Source: Isoetes taiwanensis (Eukaryota; Streptophyta; Lycopodiopsida; Isoetales; Isoetaceae). Taken from it: 64,000 bases of DNA. The notes beneath the pieces were generated by a model that was given only the letters and a program-made list of their open reading frames with translations, made no database searches and was not told the origin of the DNA. Positions 32,805 through 42,148 of this stretch are shown piece after piece. A program made the position numbers and the translations under genes. The stretch is from contig JAJEKV010000057.1 of assembly GCA_021234155.1 (NCBI GenBank), forward strand, positions 4,433,821 through 4,497,820, read 5' to 3'. Positions within the stretch are counted from its first letter, which is position 1; every line of letters begins with the position of its first letter.

Positions 32805-33344
32805 CTAGCAATTCGCGGTCATGTCAACATCAACAATACACCACGTCCTAGAGAACACGAAGGTGATCTCATCATCGGTTATTATTATAATATACGATGC
32901 ATCTACCCCTCTAGAACATGATTCTCGGCAAATCAAGCCTTCAAGCTTACCGCCGGGAGCGGGGTTGATAGCATCGTTGATGGTGCGGCCTTGAGATTCC
33001 CGCATGAAGTCCGGATAGTGCTTCTCAAGGTCTATCTTCATCACCCAGGTAGCATCTTCAACTGGTAAGTGCTTCCACTTGACCAAGTATTGCAACATTT
33101 GAGTCCTTCTGGTCTGTTTGTAAGCTCGATCAAGAAGAGCTTCGGGCACTATTTCCAGCTGCTCTTCAGTCATCTCTAGGAGAGTTGGGGTATCCAAAAC
33201 CTCCTCTGGATCAGGGGTGTGTTGCTTCAGAAGACTCACGTGAAAGACCTTGTGGATCTTCAAGCGGGGTGGCAAGTCCAAGCGATATGCTTGTTCTCCC
33301 ATGCGTTCAGTAATCCTGAACGGCCCAGCCCATCTGGGTGCCAA
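32805..33344 (-). CDS. Inner element integrase tail and chromodomain
   Basis: The frame opens MAPRWAGPFRITERMG, passes HKVFHVSLLKQH, then a chromodomain with LQYLVKWKHLPVEDATWV, closely matching the outer copy. The last 50 or so residues after the chromodomain are not conserved with the outer element. Between it and the polypurine tract lie about 500 bp without genes. Confidence 0.9.
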   Translation of the reverse strand: MAPRWAGPFRITERMGEQAYRLDLPPRLKIHKVFHVSLLKQHTPDPEEVLDTPTLLEMTEEQLEIVPEALLDRAYKQTRRTQMLQYLVKWKHLPVEDATWVMKIDLEKHYPDFMRESQGRTINDAINPAPGGKLEGLICRESCSRGVDASYIIIITDDEITFVFSRTWCIVDVDMTANC

Positions 33345-33441
33345 CTTCTTGCAGTTACCAATTTTAAGCTTGGCTTGTTTTACTTTGATCTTAAGCCAAA
33401 CCGATTAAGCCCACACTGGAAGATCCGTGGGGGTCTGGTGC

Positions 33442-34868
33442 TTATCCGCTAAACTCTTCGACGACATTGCGTGCGGCCAATAAGTAACCCCGAACTTCCT
33501 CCACCAAGGCCTGCATTTCTAAAAGGAGTTGTTGAGAGACCTCCACTTTAGAAACAGGGTTATGCCACGTGTCTGGAGTAAGACATTGATAGCCATAATT
33601 TATCATGAAGGGAGACATTTTTGAAGACTCCTGCTTTGTACTGTTATAGGCGAACTCTACCAGGTAAATATAATCCGCCCATTGTGACTGTTTACTCCAT
33701 ACATAACTTCGTAGCATATCTTCGATAATACGATTGACACGCTCGCTTGACCATCCGTCTACCGAGGATGGTAGGCTGTACTCATGGCAAGCTTGGTCTG
33801 GATGGTGGCGAAGAAATCCTTCCAGAATGCACTGACAAACTTAGGATCCCTATCTGATACAATTACTCTCGGCATCCCGTGCAACCTGAAAATTTCTTTT
33901 GCAAAGAGCAAGGCGGTGTCGAAGGTGGTGTCCGTGGTGCGACATGGCAGGAAGTGAGCCATCTTTGATAATTTGTCGACCACGACCATTAATGCATCAT
34001 ATCCACGGAGAGTGCGTGGAAGCCCCACAATGAAATCCATGGTTATGACTTCCCACTTGGCGTTGGGCACATCCAAAGGTTGCAACTCCCCGGGAACTCT
34101 TAATTGCTCAGCCTTGGTTTGCTGACAAACCTGACACTGCTTGATGTACCTAGCAATATCCTTCTTCATCGAAGGCCAAAAATAGCTGGAGCGGATCTTA
34201 AAGTAAGTTTTCATAAAACCCGCATGTCCCGCTATAGGGCTGTTGTGTGTGTCATGGAGAATCAGCTTTCGCACCCCTGAAGTCGCTGGAACACACAACT
34301 TATCTTTGTGATATAATAAATTTCCCTCTTTCTTATATGAACGGAATGCCTCATGTTCTTTATTGGTACGGGCTTCCTTACCCAAACTTTTCCAAATATT
34401 ACAGAATTCGGGATCTGTGGCCAGGGTTTGTTCTATCTGCTTCCCAAACTCGCTGGTGAGTGTGGAAATGGCGTTACAATGGGTTCGGGTTATGAAGGGA
34501 TGACGTGACAAAGCATCCGCAACCACATTGTGCTTCCCTGGCTTGTATACAATCTCGAAGTCATATTCCTCGAGGAATTCCATCCATCTGCGCTGACGGA
34601 GATTTAGATTTGGCTGGGTGGATAAATAGCGGAGACTCTGATGATCCGTATCCAGCTGAAATCTTCGACCAAGAAGGTAGTGTCTCCAAATACGGAGAGC
34701 ACGAACAACTGCCAGCAACTCCTGGTCATGGGTAGGATATCGCTGCTCTGCATCATTCATCTTCTTTGAATCGTAGGCAACAACTCTCCTCTCCTGCATT
34801 AAAACTCCACCGGTAGCTATCTTACTAGCATCGGTGGCTACCGATTTATCCTTTTCGGGATCAGGCAA
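33442..34868 (-). CDS. Inner element RNase H and integrase (fossil)
   Basis: RNase H motifs [14 protein letters not shown] and TDHQSLRYL are followed by the integrase zinc finger ([22 protein letters not shown]) and the core ([32 protein letters not shown]). It aligns along its length with the outer pol. The region is broken. Confidence 0.88.
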
Positions 34869-34934
34869 GGTAAGGACCGGTGCAGATGTTAAAGCATCCT
34901 TGAGCTTCTGAAAGCCGACTTGGACTTTTGTTTT

Positions 34935-35765
34935 TCAATGTTCCATCCAATCCTTCACTTTCTCCTGCCTTGTGAGATTAGTAAGAGGTGCGGCAATTGT
35001 TGCAAAATCCTTAACAAATTTCCGATAATATCCTGCGAGTCCCAAGAAACTCCGGACCTCTGAAACATTAGCTGGAATGGGCCAATCCTTTACTGCTTCT
35101 ATCTTGGCTGGGTCTGTAGCAATTCCTTCTGCTGAAATAATATGCCCCAAATAGTCCACCCTCGGAGTGGCGAACTTGCATTTAGAGAGCTTGGCGAAGA
35201 GCTGATGGCGTCTTAGCTTCTGCAAAGCCAATCGAAGATGTTGTTCATGTTGCTGCAAGGTTTTACTATAGATGAGAATGTCATCAAAGAAAATGACAAC
35301 AAAGTCATCCAAGTATTGGCGGAAGATGTCATTCATCAACCGCATAAACGTTGCAGGAGCATTGGTCAATCCAAAAGGCATGACGGTGAACTCATAATGG
35401 CCATATCTGGTGCGAAAAGCAGACTTATGAATGTCCTCCTCCTTTATCCTTATCTGATGGTACCCGGAGCGCAAATCAATCTTTGAGAAATATTTTGCCC
35501 CTTGTAACCGGTCCATAAGATCATCTGCCCTAGGCAAAGCATAGCGATTCTTGATGGTATGCTTATTGAGTTGCCTATAATCAATACACATCCTTAAAGA
35601 GCCATCTTTCTTCTTGACAAAAAGAATAGGAGCGCCAAATGGTGAAACACTAGGCCGAATAAACCCCAGGTTCAGTAACTCTTGTAGTTGTTTCTTAAGC
35701 TCTGCTAACTCCGGAGGACTCATTCGTGCAGGGCCTTTGCTTTGGTAGGCTTCAGACTGGTTCAA
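34935..35765 (-). CDS. Inner element reverse transcriptase
   Basis: The 276-residue frame carries the RT motifs [35 protein letters not shown] and the catalytic [10 protein letters not shown], with [10 protein letters not shown] and [11 protein letters not shown] downstream. It is clearly gypsy-type and close to the outer RT. Confidence 0.93.
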   Translation of the reverse strand: MNQSEAYQSKGPARMSPPELAELKKQLQELLNLGFIRPSVSPFGAPILFVKKKDGSLRMCIDYRQLNKHTIKNRYALPRADDLMDRLQGAKYFSKIDLRSGYHQIRIKEEDIHKSAFRTRYGHYEFTVMPFGLTNAPATFMRLMNDIFRQYLDDFVVIFFDDILIYSKTLQQHEQHLRLALQKLRRHQLFAKLSKCKFATPRVDYLGHIISAEGIATDPAKIEAVKDWPIPANVSEVRSFLGLAGYYRKFVKDFATIAAPLTNLTRQEKVKDWMEH

Positions 35766-36225
35766 GAGTTATCTCATATTCTACCCCTCTGAAAGGAGGA
35801 AGCTTGTGGATCCCATCTGGAAAAAGATCGCTAAATTCTTGAAGAAGGGTAGCAATGTCTGGTGGCAAAGCGTCGATTACTTGCTTCTGCTTGGAGTCAG
35901 ACTCAATGGAGGCAAGTTTAATGAGGCAAAGGAGTTCATTCCTGCGTATAGCTTTTCCTAACTGCTTTATTGACATTGACTGCATAGCGGAGTGGAATGG
36001 ATCACCTTTTATCGTCACACGTGCTCCATTAGCGGCGTTGAAGGTGACCTCCCGTTTCTCACAGTCTATGTGGGCCTTGGCAGACGCTAAAAACTCCATT
36101 CCCACAATAAGATCATATTTGCCAATGTCCATTAACTCGGCACCCAAGGCAACTGGTGCACCTGGCAACTGCATCTTAAGGTTAATACGGCGACCATGAG
36201 TATGTCTGATCTTACCAGCGGCCAA
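35752..36225 (-). CDS. Inner element protease region
   Basis: This frame aligns with the second half of the outer protease region: [23 protein letters not shown] and [13 protein letters not shown] leading to [13 protein letters not shown]. The active-site part lies upstream in a poorly preserved section. Confidence 0.75.
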   Translation of the reverse strand: MAAGKIRHTHGRRINLKMQLPGAPVALGAELMDIGKYDLIVGMEFLASAKAHIDCEKREVTFNAANGARVTIKGDPFHSAMQSMSIKQLGKAIRRNELLCLIKLASIESDSKQKQVIDALPPDIATLLQEFSDLFPDGIHKLPPFRGVEYEITLEPV

Positions 36226-36839
36226 TGTGGACCGGCTTAGGCCGGGATCTCAACGCGTTTCAAACTCCGCACGGGCCATTCTAGGAGAAGCAAAATTATG
36301 CGTACTACCCGTGTCCATCAAAATTATGAAGGGCTTACTGTCTATTTGGCCTATTGTAGAAATAACAGAAGGCTGACTTTCAGCGTTGCCTGTTTCTATA
36401 GCGGCAAGAATATGAGGCGCTTACCGTGAATGTACTTTCGGGAGCCTCGTCCTCCGCAAACAAGATTGGACTCCGGATCTTCCCAATCCAGTCGGCCATG
36501 GCCGGTTGAGCGATCTGCGTGGCGGATGCGGGCAATGCATGAAGTGTCCAGGCCTCATGCACCGTAGCATGCCTTATCCCGGGCGGAGCTGTTCTCGCCT
36601 CTTTAGGAATGGATATGAGGCCCCCGAACTTCCTTACCGCATTGTTACCTTTATCCGGCGTGCTAAAAGGCGACTTTCTTCTCCGGGCGCCGCATTTAAT
36701 TGTCTTTGAGGGGGCCCGGACTTGGCTTAACGGGGTTTGTAAGGTGTGGAGGGCCGTGGCTGCGGTAAGGAGCAGGTCGCGGATCTCGGGTTCCTTGGCG
36801 TGTCTTCCTCAAGGCTTAATGCCTTAGCTTCCGCCTCAC

Positions 36840-37700
36840 TCACGACTTTGGGTCTATGGCCTTGACCATACATTTAATGGATGGGGCCAACCCTTCAATG
36901 TAGCCCTCTACGCCCCTTTTCTCATTCATTCCCGGTACATACAACCTCAAACGCATGAATTGTCGGTGTAGGCCTGCGGACATGCCCTTCTGCTCCAACC
37001 TCAGAAGGTCTGAATCATTGGCATTTGTGCGCCGAGGCACGTAATCGCGATTTAAAAGTTTTAGCGAACTTCTTGAACTTGCATCTGCTCCTGTCCAGGT
37101 GCTTAGCTCTGGCGTAACCCTTCCACCAAATACGGGCAGCTCCGGTAAGGTTGGTGGTGGCGACCTTCCCTGTATCTTTCTCTGTCATTCCATAGGACTT
37201 CCCGAATTCCTTCATTTCGTCCAACCAAGATTCTGCATTCAAGCCTCCTCTGGATTTCCCATCAAACTGAGCCAACTTCCGGTTCTTCCATATACTAGTG
37301 ATGGCTGTATCAACGGTTTTTCGGTATTCCTTATCCTTACGCCTTGAATAGTCACTGTCTGATAGCGAGGACCCCGAAGAAACCGAAGTGGTTGAATGTG
37401 AGGAAGCAGCGCTATCCTTAGAGGAACTTCGATGACGCTTAGCATGAGTCCTCCTTTGTACAGATACATGGCTAGCTCTGGGAGGAGATGGCTGTTATGC
37501 AGGTGGACTCAATGGTCGCGGAGGTAATTCCGGTCCGTCCTCCTGAGTTTGTGGCAGTGGATTGGTATGCAAGACATAGGCCTGTAATTCGCCGAGTTGC
37601 CTTTTCATTAACATCAATTCCTGTTCAGGGGTGAGCCTACTGGCGTTGGAGGGTGTTTGCCAAGCGGCGTTACGTACACCGTCTATAGGGAGCATCCATG
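36840..37700 (-). pseudogene. Inner element gag (fossil, several breaks)
   Basis: Pieces align in order with the outer gag: LTPEQELMLMKRQLGELQ, then [28 protein letters not shown], and FMRLRLYVPGMN with YIEGLAPSIKCMV. A degraded section with Cys-rich remains continues towards 36230. The domain is recognisable but fragmented. Confidence 0.8.
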
Positions 37701-37882
37701 AATATATAAGCAGATTTACATCAAAAAGTATATACAAACAGAAAACAATATTTTTTATTTCCTTCCAGTCAAGTACAAAAGTAGGTTGATATAAAAGTAG
37801 GTATGATACAGTGGAAACCTTTAAAGGTCTACTTGCACACAGCGTAACCGCAACAAAGAAAACATAACGGAAGAGACCAAGC

Positions 37883-38440
37883 TTAGGGGTTGGCGAAGGG
37901 GTACAGGATCGCGTAGCGGGTACTCTCCCGTACAGCTCGGACGAGTTTATAGCGTGCCCAGGCTTGGACAATGACTGCTTGGTACTCCCATGTCGGGCTG
38001 ATAATCAGAAGGTTAAAGAACCTTCGCATAGCATAAAAGAGTTGCCAAAGGTGGTCGTTGGCGTCGTCGAAGGCTTCGTGCCTACTCATATTCCAGTAAT
38101 CCCAGGTACGACACAATGTCATCTTCAGATCCTCGAAAGCTCGGTCCCTGAGGATGTTAACTATCTCCAGCCCTTTGTCAGGGTCATAGGGTTCTGGTGG
38201 TAGTGGTTCGATCCCATAGCCTTCCTCCCACTCTGGATATTCTCCATACCTCTGGCCATAGTCTTGATCCGGTGGTCCGGGATCGTCTCTCCTAACCATA
38301 TCGGTGATTCTTTCCTCATATTCCCAAATGGTTTCCTCTGCAACATACTTGGAATGAATAGAGAACATTTGGTAATTCCACGATATTCTAAACTTTAATG
38401 CTTTTGAAGAGGATGTCATATAAAAAAAGACACAATTCAA
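37883..38440 (-). CDS. Histone H2B-like ORF in inner element
   Basis: A 185-residue frame with an acidic, Pro/Tyr-rich N-terminal half and a C-terminal half that aligns with histone H2B. By hand: AFEDLKMT with H2B IFKVLKQV (alpha1); MSRHEAF and N-x-x-x-x-x-LF with ISGKAMG and NSFINDIF (alpha2); TWEYQAVI with SREIQTAV (alpha3); and RAVRESTRYA with HAVSEGTKAV (alphaC helix). The order and approximate spacing of all four helices are kept, although identity is low. It sits beside an unmistakable H3 gene in the same element, which strengthens the call. The outer element has no visible equivalent. Confidence 0.5.
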   Translation of the reverse strand: MNCVFFYMTSSSKALKFRISWNYQMFSIHSKYVAEETIWEYEERITDMVRRDDPGPPDQDYGQRYGEYPEWEEGYGIEPLPPEPYDPDKGLEIVNILRDRAFEDLKMTLCRTWDYWNMSRHEAFDDANDHLWQLFYAMRRFFNLLIISPTWEYQAVIVQAWARYKLVRAVRESTRYAILYPFANP

Positions 38441-38581
38441 TAATACTCATCAAGAGAACTTTGTATTTAATAAGTAAATAAGGTACACCATTTTTCAATA
38501 TGGTCCAAACAATTGCCAGTTCAAAATCTCATAAATACACGTATATATAGATATAAGCAAAAATTGTATAGCACCATTAGT

Positions 38582-39199
38582 CTAGGAACTAGGCCCTGCC
38601 TCTTTATCCTTAGCCCTAGGAGGTGGTGGAGGCGGTCGGTGTCGTAGCAGAGTTACCCCAGGGTCTACTGTGGCAGCCGCAACAGATGCAACCTCTGGTG
38701 GATAGGCAACGGCCAATGGGGCTGCCGTGAGGAGCTTCATTCCCATCCAAGGCGCAATATCCTGGCCCAAGGCCGTCAATGCGAGATCCCGTCGTACGAG
38801 TACATACGTTAAGGTACGATAGGGAAGCTTCTTGTGGCCGGCCAGTGTAGAGAGTGCATGGAGGGCCCACCAGGAAGCTTCAGCCTCTGGCCCTAGATCC
38901 CGGGCTATGAAGAGGACTTGCCCGTATCGGAAGGCCGACAAGAAGAAATGGGTAAGGTGGTTACCCAGCACTTTCCCTTGCGAAGTCTCAGATGCTGCCA
39001 CTTCCTTATCCAAGTCCATGGGGACTTCTTCCTCCTTGAGCTCCTGTTGCTCCTCCTTCTTGTGCACAGGGTTATGATATAAATCTTCACCCTCATCATC
39101 TGAGTCGGAGGGAACCTCAACCATATTAATGTTTGGGACGTGAGGTCCCATAGCCGTGAAGGCATCTGGTGCGGAGTTCGCGAAGCCGGGTTCCCGCAT
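38582..39199 (-). CDS. Inner element accessory ORF, distal domain
   Basis: A 205-residue frame with an acidic linker (PSDSDDEGED), a conserved domain (GQVLFIARDLGPEAE, WWALHALSTLAGH, VLVRRDLALTAL, MKLLTAAPLA) and a Pro-rich basic end. It matches the C-terminal domain of the outer ORF 29492-30655. The RRDLALTAL...TAAPLAVAYPP ending can be laid on H2A RHLQLAIRN...TIAQGGVLP, but the match is too weak to name. Function unknown. Confidence 0.7.
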   Translation of the reverse strand: MREPGFANSAPDAFTAMGPHVPNINMVEVPSDSDDEGEDLYHNPVHKKEEQQELKEEEVPMDLDKEVAASETSQGKVLGNHLTHFFLSAFRYGQVLFIARDLGPEAEASWWALHALSTLAGHKKLPYRTLTYVLVRRDLALTALGQDIAPWMGMKLLTAAPLAVAYPPEVASVAAATVDPGVTLLRHRPPPPPPRAKDKEAGPSS

Positions 39200-39356
39200 C
39201 CGCGAAGTCTCGAAGGCGTAATAGAGTCTCCGCCGCTCTAGGGTCTCTGGACGGAACCCGGCGGTGGTGCACCTCCGGAAGCTTCGGTGGAAGTGAAGTC
39301 GATAAAATCATCCATACAATACTCCATGGCTCGTAAAAGTACATGGTCTTTGCGCT

Positions 39357-39986
39357 TTATATCGAAATCCCGCCACCATGTGATACGCGTCGGATAATAT
39401 CATCCAAGAGAAGGTACTCTTGCCCTTGGTGATAAATAACTGGAAGGCCGTCTAACCCTGACAAGCCTATAGATTGGTCACGGCGCGGTGGTAGCTCCTC
39501 CGCTAGCTCTTTCCAACGGGCAAAGTCGCCCATTCCTATATGCTCATCATCCCCCTCCTCGGAGGATTCTGGCAGTTTGCCCTTCTCTACTGGCAAGGTC
39601 TCATCCTCAACGTATTGGTCCATGAGGATGGCTAGGGCGAAAGTAGCTTCCAGATATTGCTGCCCCTGATGCTGGACCACTGGCAGGTGTTTACCCCATC
39701 GGAGTTTCCCCTTCAGGACGTCATAAGCATGTGTGTCCCCGCCTAACATCTGCCGAACTATCTCCCGCTCCAAATACAAGTGGGGAGGATCCCCCAGAGG
39801 AATACACAGAGGAAGCATTTCCTCCATGTAAAAGTCAAGGAATCCGGTGTAGTCCGGATGCCGCTGCATATTGGCGAGGAGGTCTAGGCGTTGGCATAGC
39901 AAAGGCTGCAGTAGGTCGAAGGGAACCTGTGGATCCCATTTCTCTCCATCATGGTACCAGGCGGCAAGGTCGGCGGCGGCAGCCAT
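39357..39986 (-). CDS. Inner element accessory ORF, proximal domain
   Basis: A 209-residue frame starting MAAAADLAAWYHDGEKW. It aligns with the outer ORF at 43780-44113 (WYNDSNHIRELP against WYHDGEKWDPQVP; then RFDLHATLTRTPYYTDIL against RLDLLANMQRHPDYTGFL). A later segment, LPVIYHQGQEYLLLDD, parallels PVVQHQGQQYLEA within the same protein, suggesting an internal repeat. I know no family for it. Confidence 0.7.
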   Translation of the reverse strand: MAAAADLAAWYHDGEKWDPQVPFDLLQPLLCQRLDLLANMQRHPDYTGFLDFYMEEMLPLCIPLGDPPHLYLEREIVRQMLGGDTHAYDVLKGKLRWGKHLPVVQHQGQQYLEATFALAILMDQYVEDETLPVEKGKLPESSEEGDDEHIGMGDFARWKELAEELPPRRDQSIGLSGLDGLPVIYHQGQEYLLLDDIIRRVSHGGGISI

Positions 39987-40186
39987 GGCGCTAGAAGGGA
40001 GGAGAGAGGAAAAGAAGCGTTTGAAATAACCTTAAAAGTCCCCTCTTAAACCCTTTTATTAAAGCTGACGTCAGCATTTTATTTTATTTTTAACATAAAA
40101 CCCATTAACTTTTTAATTCAAAATAAAAGTCTCTTTATTAAATATTACGAAAAAAATATGTACAAATGCGGATTCCCGCAAATAGG

Positions 40187-40459
40187 CTAAGGTTGCTCCC
40201 CCCATATCCTACGGGCGAGGGCTAGATCCTTAGGCATTATGGTGACCCTCTTTGCGTGGATAGCGCAAAGGTTGGCGTCACCAAAAAGTGCCACCAAGTA
40301 GGCTTCAGCAGCCTCTTGGAGTGCCAATATTGCAAAGGTCTGGAAACGGAGATCGGTCTTGAATTGCTGTGCGATCTCCCGTACCAGCCTCTGAAAAGGT
40401 AGCTTCCTGATCAGAAGGTCCGTAGACTTCTGAAATTTGCGGATCTCCCGCAATGCCAC
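40187..40459 (-). CDS. Histone H3 (fold domain) carried by inner element
   Basis: The 90-residue frame is histone H3 from the alphaN helix to the C-terminus: [76 protein letters not shown]. By hand alignment about 80% of positions equal plant H3. Helices alphaN, alpha1-3 and both loops have canonical length, so it is not CENH3-like, which usually has a longer loop 1. Upstream on the same strand a Lys/Arg-rich stretch ends in KPHRF, the motif that precedes alphaN in real H3. It lies between the primer site and gag, a place where no chromovirus gene is expected. Confidence 0.96.
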   Translation of the reverse strand: MALREIRKFQKSTDLLIRKLPFQRLVREIAQQFKTDLRFQTFAILALQEAAEAYLVALFGDANLCAIHAKRVTIMPKDLALARRIWGEQP

Positions 40460-40608
40460 GGTACCGGGTCAGAACCGATGAGGCTTCCGCTGTGCCCCGG
40501 GCCCCGACGGTGTTGGCACCGTCTTAGCCCCAGCAACCGGCCGGGAGCTGTCCACCCGCTGCTGCCTCCGGTCGGAGCTGGTCTTCTTCCCAAAAGCCCC
40601 GACAGTCC

Positions 40609-41541
40609 TTAACTTCTCCTTGTATTGACTGCCGGCCTTATGGGCGACTCCCTTCTTCCGGTGCTTAACGGTCTGATGCGTCGGTTTTGGGTCCGTCCCT
40701 CTTGCTGGTCCCGCTGGTCTTGTCGGTCCCGCTCATCTTGCTCAATCTTCTCCCGCTCCTCCCGAGCTCTCCTCAGATCTTCTTGGATCTGAGCAAAAAG
40801 TTGGGCTGCGGCACGACGATTAAGTTCGGCGTGGTACCGGTGTGGCCGCAGACCCATATCTATCTGAATAGTTGTCAGATAGTCTATGCTGATATCGGGG
40901 ATTTCTCCCCATACAAAACTGTTGGAACCCTCATGCCAGCGGTATGGGGGAACCTCAATGGCTCTGCCATCAATAACGGCAAAGCCGTCCCCGAGGTACC
41001 GGTACTCCTTCCCCCGGGCTGCTGTGTCAGCCCGCTCAATCTCCCGGTGGTCATCCTCCCTGGCCAAACCCCTGATACGGTCGGCCTCTGTCCTGACATC
41101 TTCCTCCTCCGTATGGCCTTCCTGCTCCGGAGGATAAAATTTGATGAGCATCATCACCATATCAGGTTGCTCAACAATGGTATATGGAAGCTGGCGTAGG
41201 TTCAGCCGGATGAGGAATGGCTCTGAGAAGTGATAGATAGGATATGGAATCCTATCGTTGTTCTCAAACCTGTTGACCAGCTCATCCAACAATATATCAA
41301 TGAAGGCTGGGTCAGTAGCCATGTACTTGGCAATCATGGCGTAGATCTCCACGATGCTCAAGGTGGATGGATCCGGAGCGCTCTTGGTAATGGCCATAGC
41401 GGATAGTGAGGCGCTGGCGGCGAAGAGGATGGCAAAGGGGGCGCTAAGAGGCACAAGGCACAAAGGCGCAGGAGCAGGGTCAGGTCTGGTGGCGATGGCG
41501 GAGGGCGGCTCAGGCGGTTGGAGGCGTGGAAGCAAGAGCAA
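40609..41541 (-). CDS. Inner element 5' ORF, unknown, charged
   Basis: A 310-residue frame; the likely start is the internal Met of MAITKSAPDPSTLSIVE. Its N-terminal third is helical and hydrophobic (IYAMIAKYMATDPAFIDIL). The centre has AIEVPPYRWHEGSNSFVWGE, and the C-terminus is a charged coil (REEREKIEQDERDRQDQRD) ending in an Arg-rich tail. It occupies the same place as the outer element's H3-tail ORF but I see no sequence identity with it. No family recognised. Confidence 0.6.
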   Translation of the reverse strand: MLLLPRLQPPEPPSAIATRPDPAPAPLCLVPLSAPFAILFAASASLSAMAITKSAPDPSTLSIVEIYAMIAKYMATDPAFIDILLDELVNRFENNDRIPYPIYHFSEPFLIRLNLRQLPYTIVEQPDMVMMLIKFYPPEQEGHTEEEDVRTEADRIRGLAREDDHREIERADTAARGKEYRYLGDGFAVIDGRAIEVPPYRWHEGSNSFVWGEIPDISIDYLTTIQIDMGLRPHRYHAELNRRAAAQLFAQIQEDLRRAREEREKIEQDERDRQDQRDQQEGRTQNRRIRPLSTGRRESPIRPAVNTRRS

Positions 41542-41544
41542 ATG

Positions 41545-42112
41545 ACAAGAAATGGTTTGTTAAACGGCCACTTAACTTTTAAAATTTCAAAATTTTTTTT
41601 CCTTATTACTTCGAAAATTTATTATTAAAAAAAAATATACGGCGGAAATACGCGCAACATACGGTCGGGCGCCGATGGCATTATACGGGCTTCCGCCTCG
41701 ACTGGGCGTCGTTGAAATGCAGGCGGTGCCCGAGTTGACCTGGCGGGCCCGCGTTGACTCGAGTCTGACGGGTCGGGCGCCGACAGCATTTCGGGCGCTT
41801 CGATCTTGACTGCAAAGCGACAAAAGGCAAGCGGCGCCCGAGTTCGTTTTTGGGCCTGCCCTTGACCATTTTTCGCCTAAAGTTAACTGTTCTAGGGGAA
41901 TTCAAGTACGCCCGATCCAATGGAACCATCATCTTCGTCATTTGAGCTACCCACTGGCACCTGTTAGGCCTCCAATCTTGGGCCCTCCACTTCAAAGCTA
42001 CAATTTCTTAACTTAACCTAACACCAAGCCAAACAACAAAGAGAACTAACGACACATTGACTTAGCCTCCTCCTAACTACCGTGTTACGAGTTAGTGTTT
42101 GGCCAGTGCTAT
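41545..42112 (-). other. Inner element leader region
   Basis: An untranslated-looking stretch between primer site and first ORF. It contains a diverged direct repeat of about 107 bp spacing around TCGGGCGCCGA (near 41664 and 41771) and GGTGCCCGAGTT / GGCGCCCGAGTT (near 41727 and 41833). Confidence 0.5.
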
Positions 42113-42132
42113 GATTTCGAGCAACCGAAATC
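42113..42132 (-). promoter_or_regulatory. Stem-loop next to primer site (inner)
   Basis: Plus-strand arms GATTTCG (42113-42119) and CGAAATC (42126-42132) pair perfectly. The stem ends 3 nt from the primer-binding site. The outer element has a stem of different sequence at the identical spacing, so the structure, not the sequence, is kept. Confidence 0.7.
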
Positions 42133-42135
42133 ACG

Positions 42136-42147
42136 GCTCTGATACCA
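42136..42147 (-). promoter_or_regulatory. Primer-binding site, initiator Met-tRNA (inner)
   Basis: Read on minus, TGGTATCAGAGC follows the 5' LTR after one base. This is the standard complement of the 3' end of plant initiator Met-tRNA and primes minus-strand DNA. Confidence 0.95.
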
Positions 42148-42148
42148 C

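Noticed and set aside
39357-41541. Histone H4 among the other accessory ORFs of the inner element
   Set aside because: I looked for H4 landmarks (the basic tail and the GVLKIFLEN region) in the 310- and 209-residue ORFs and found none.
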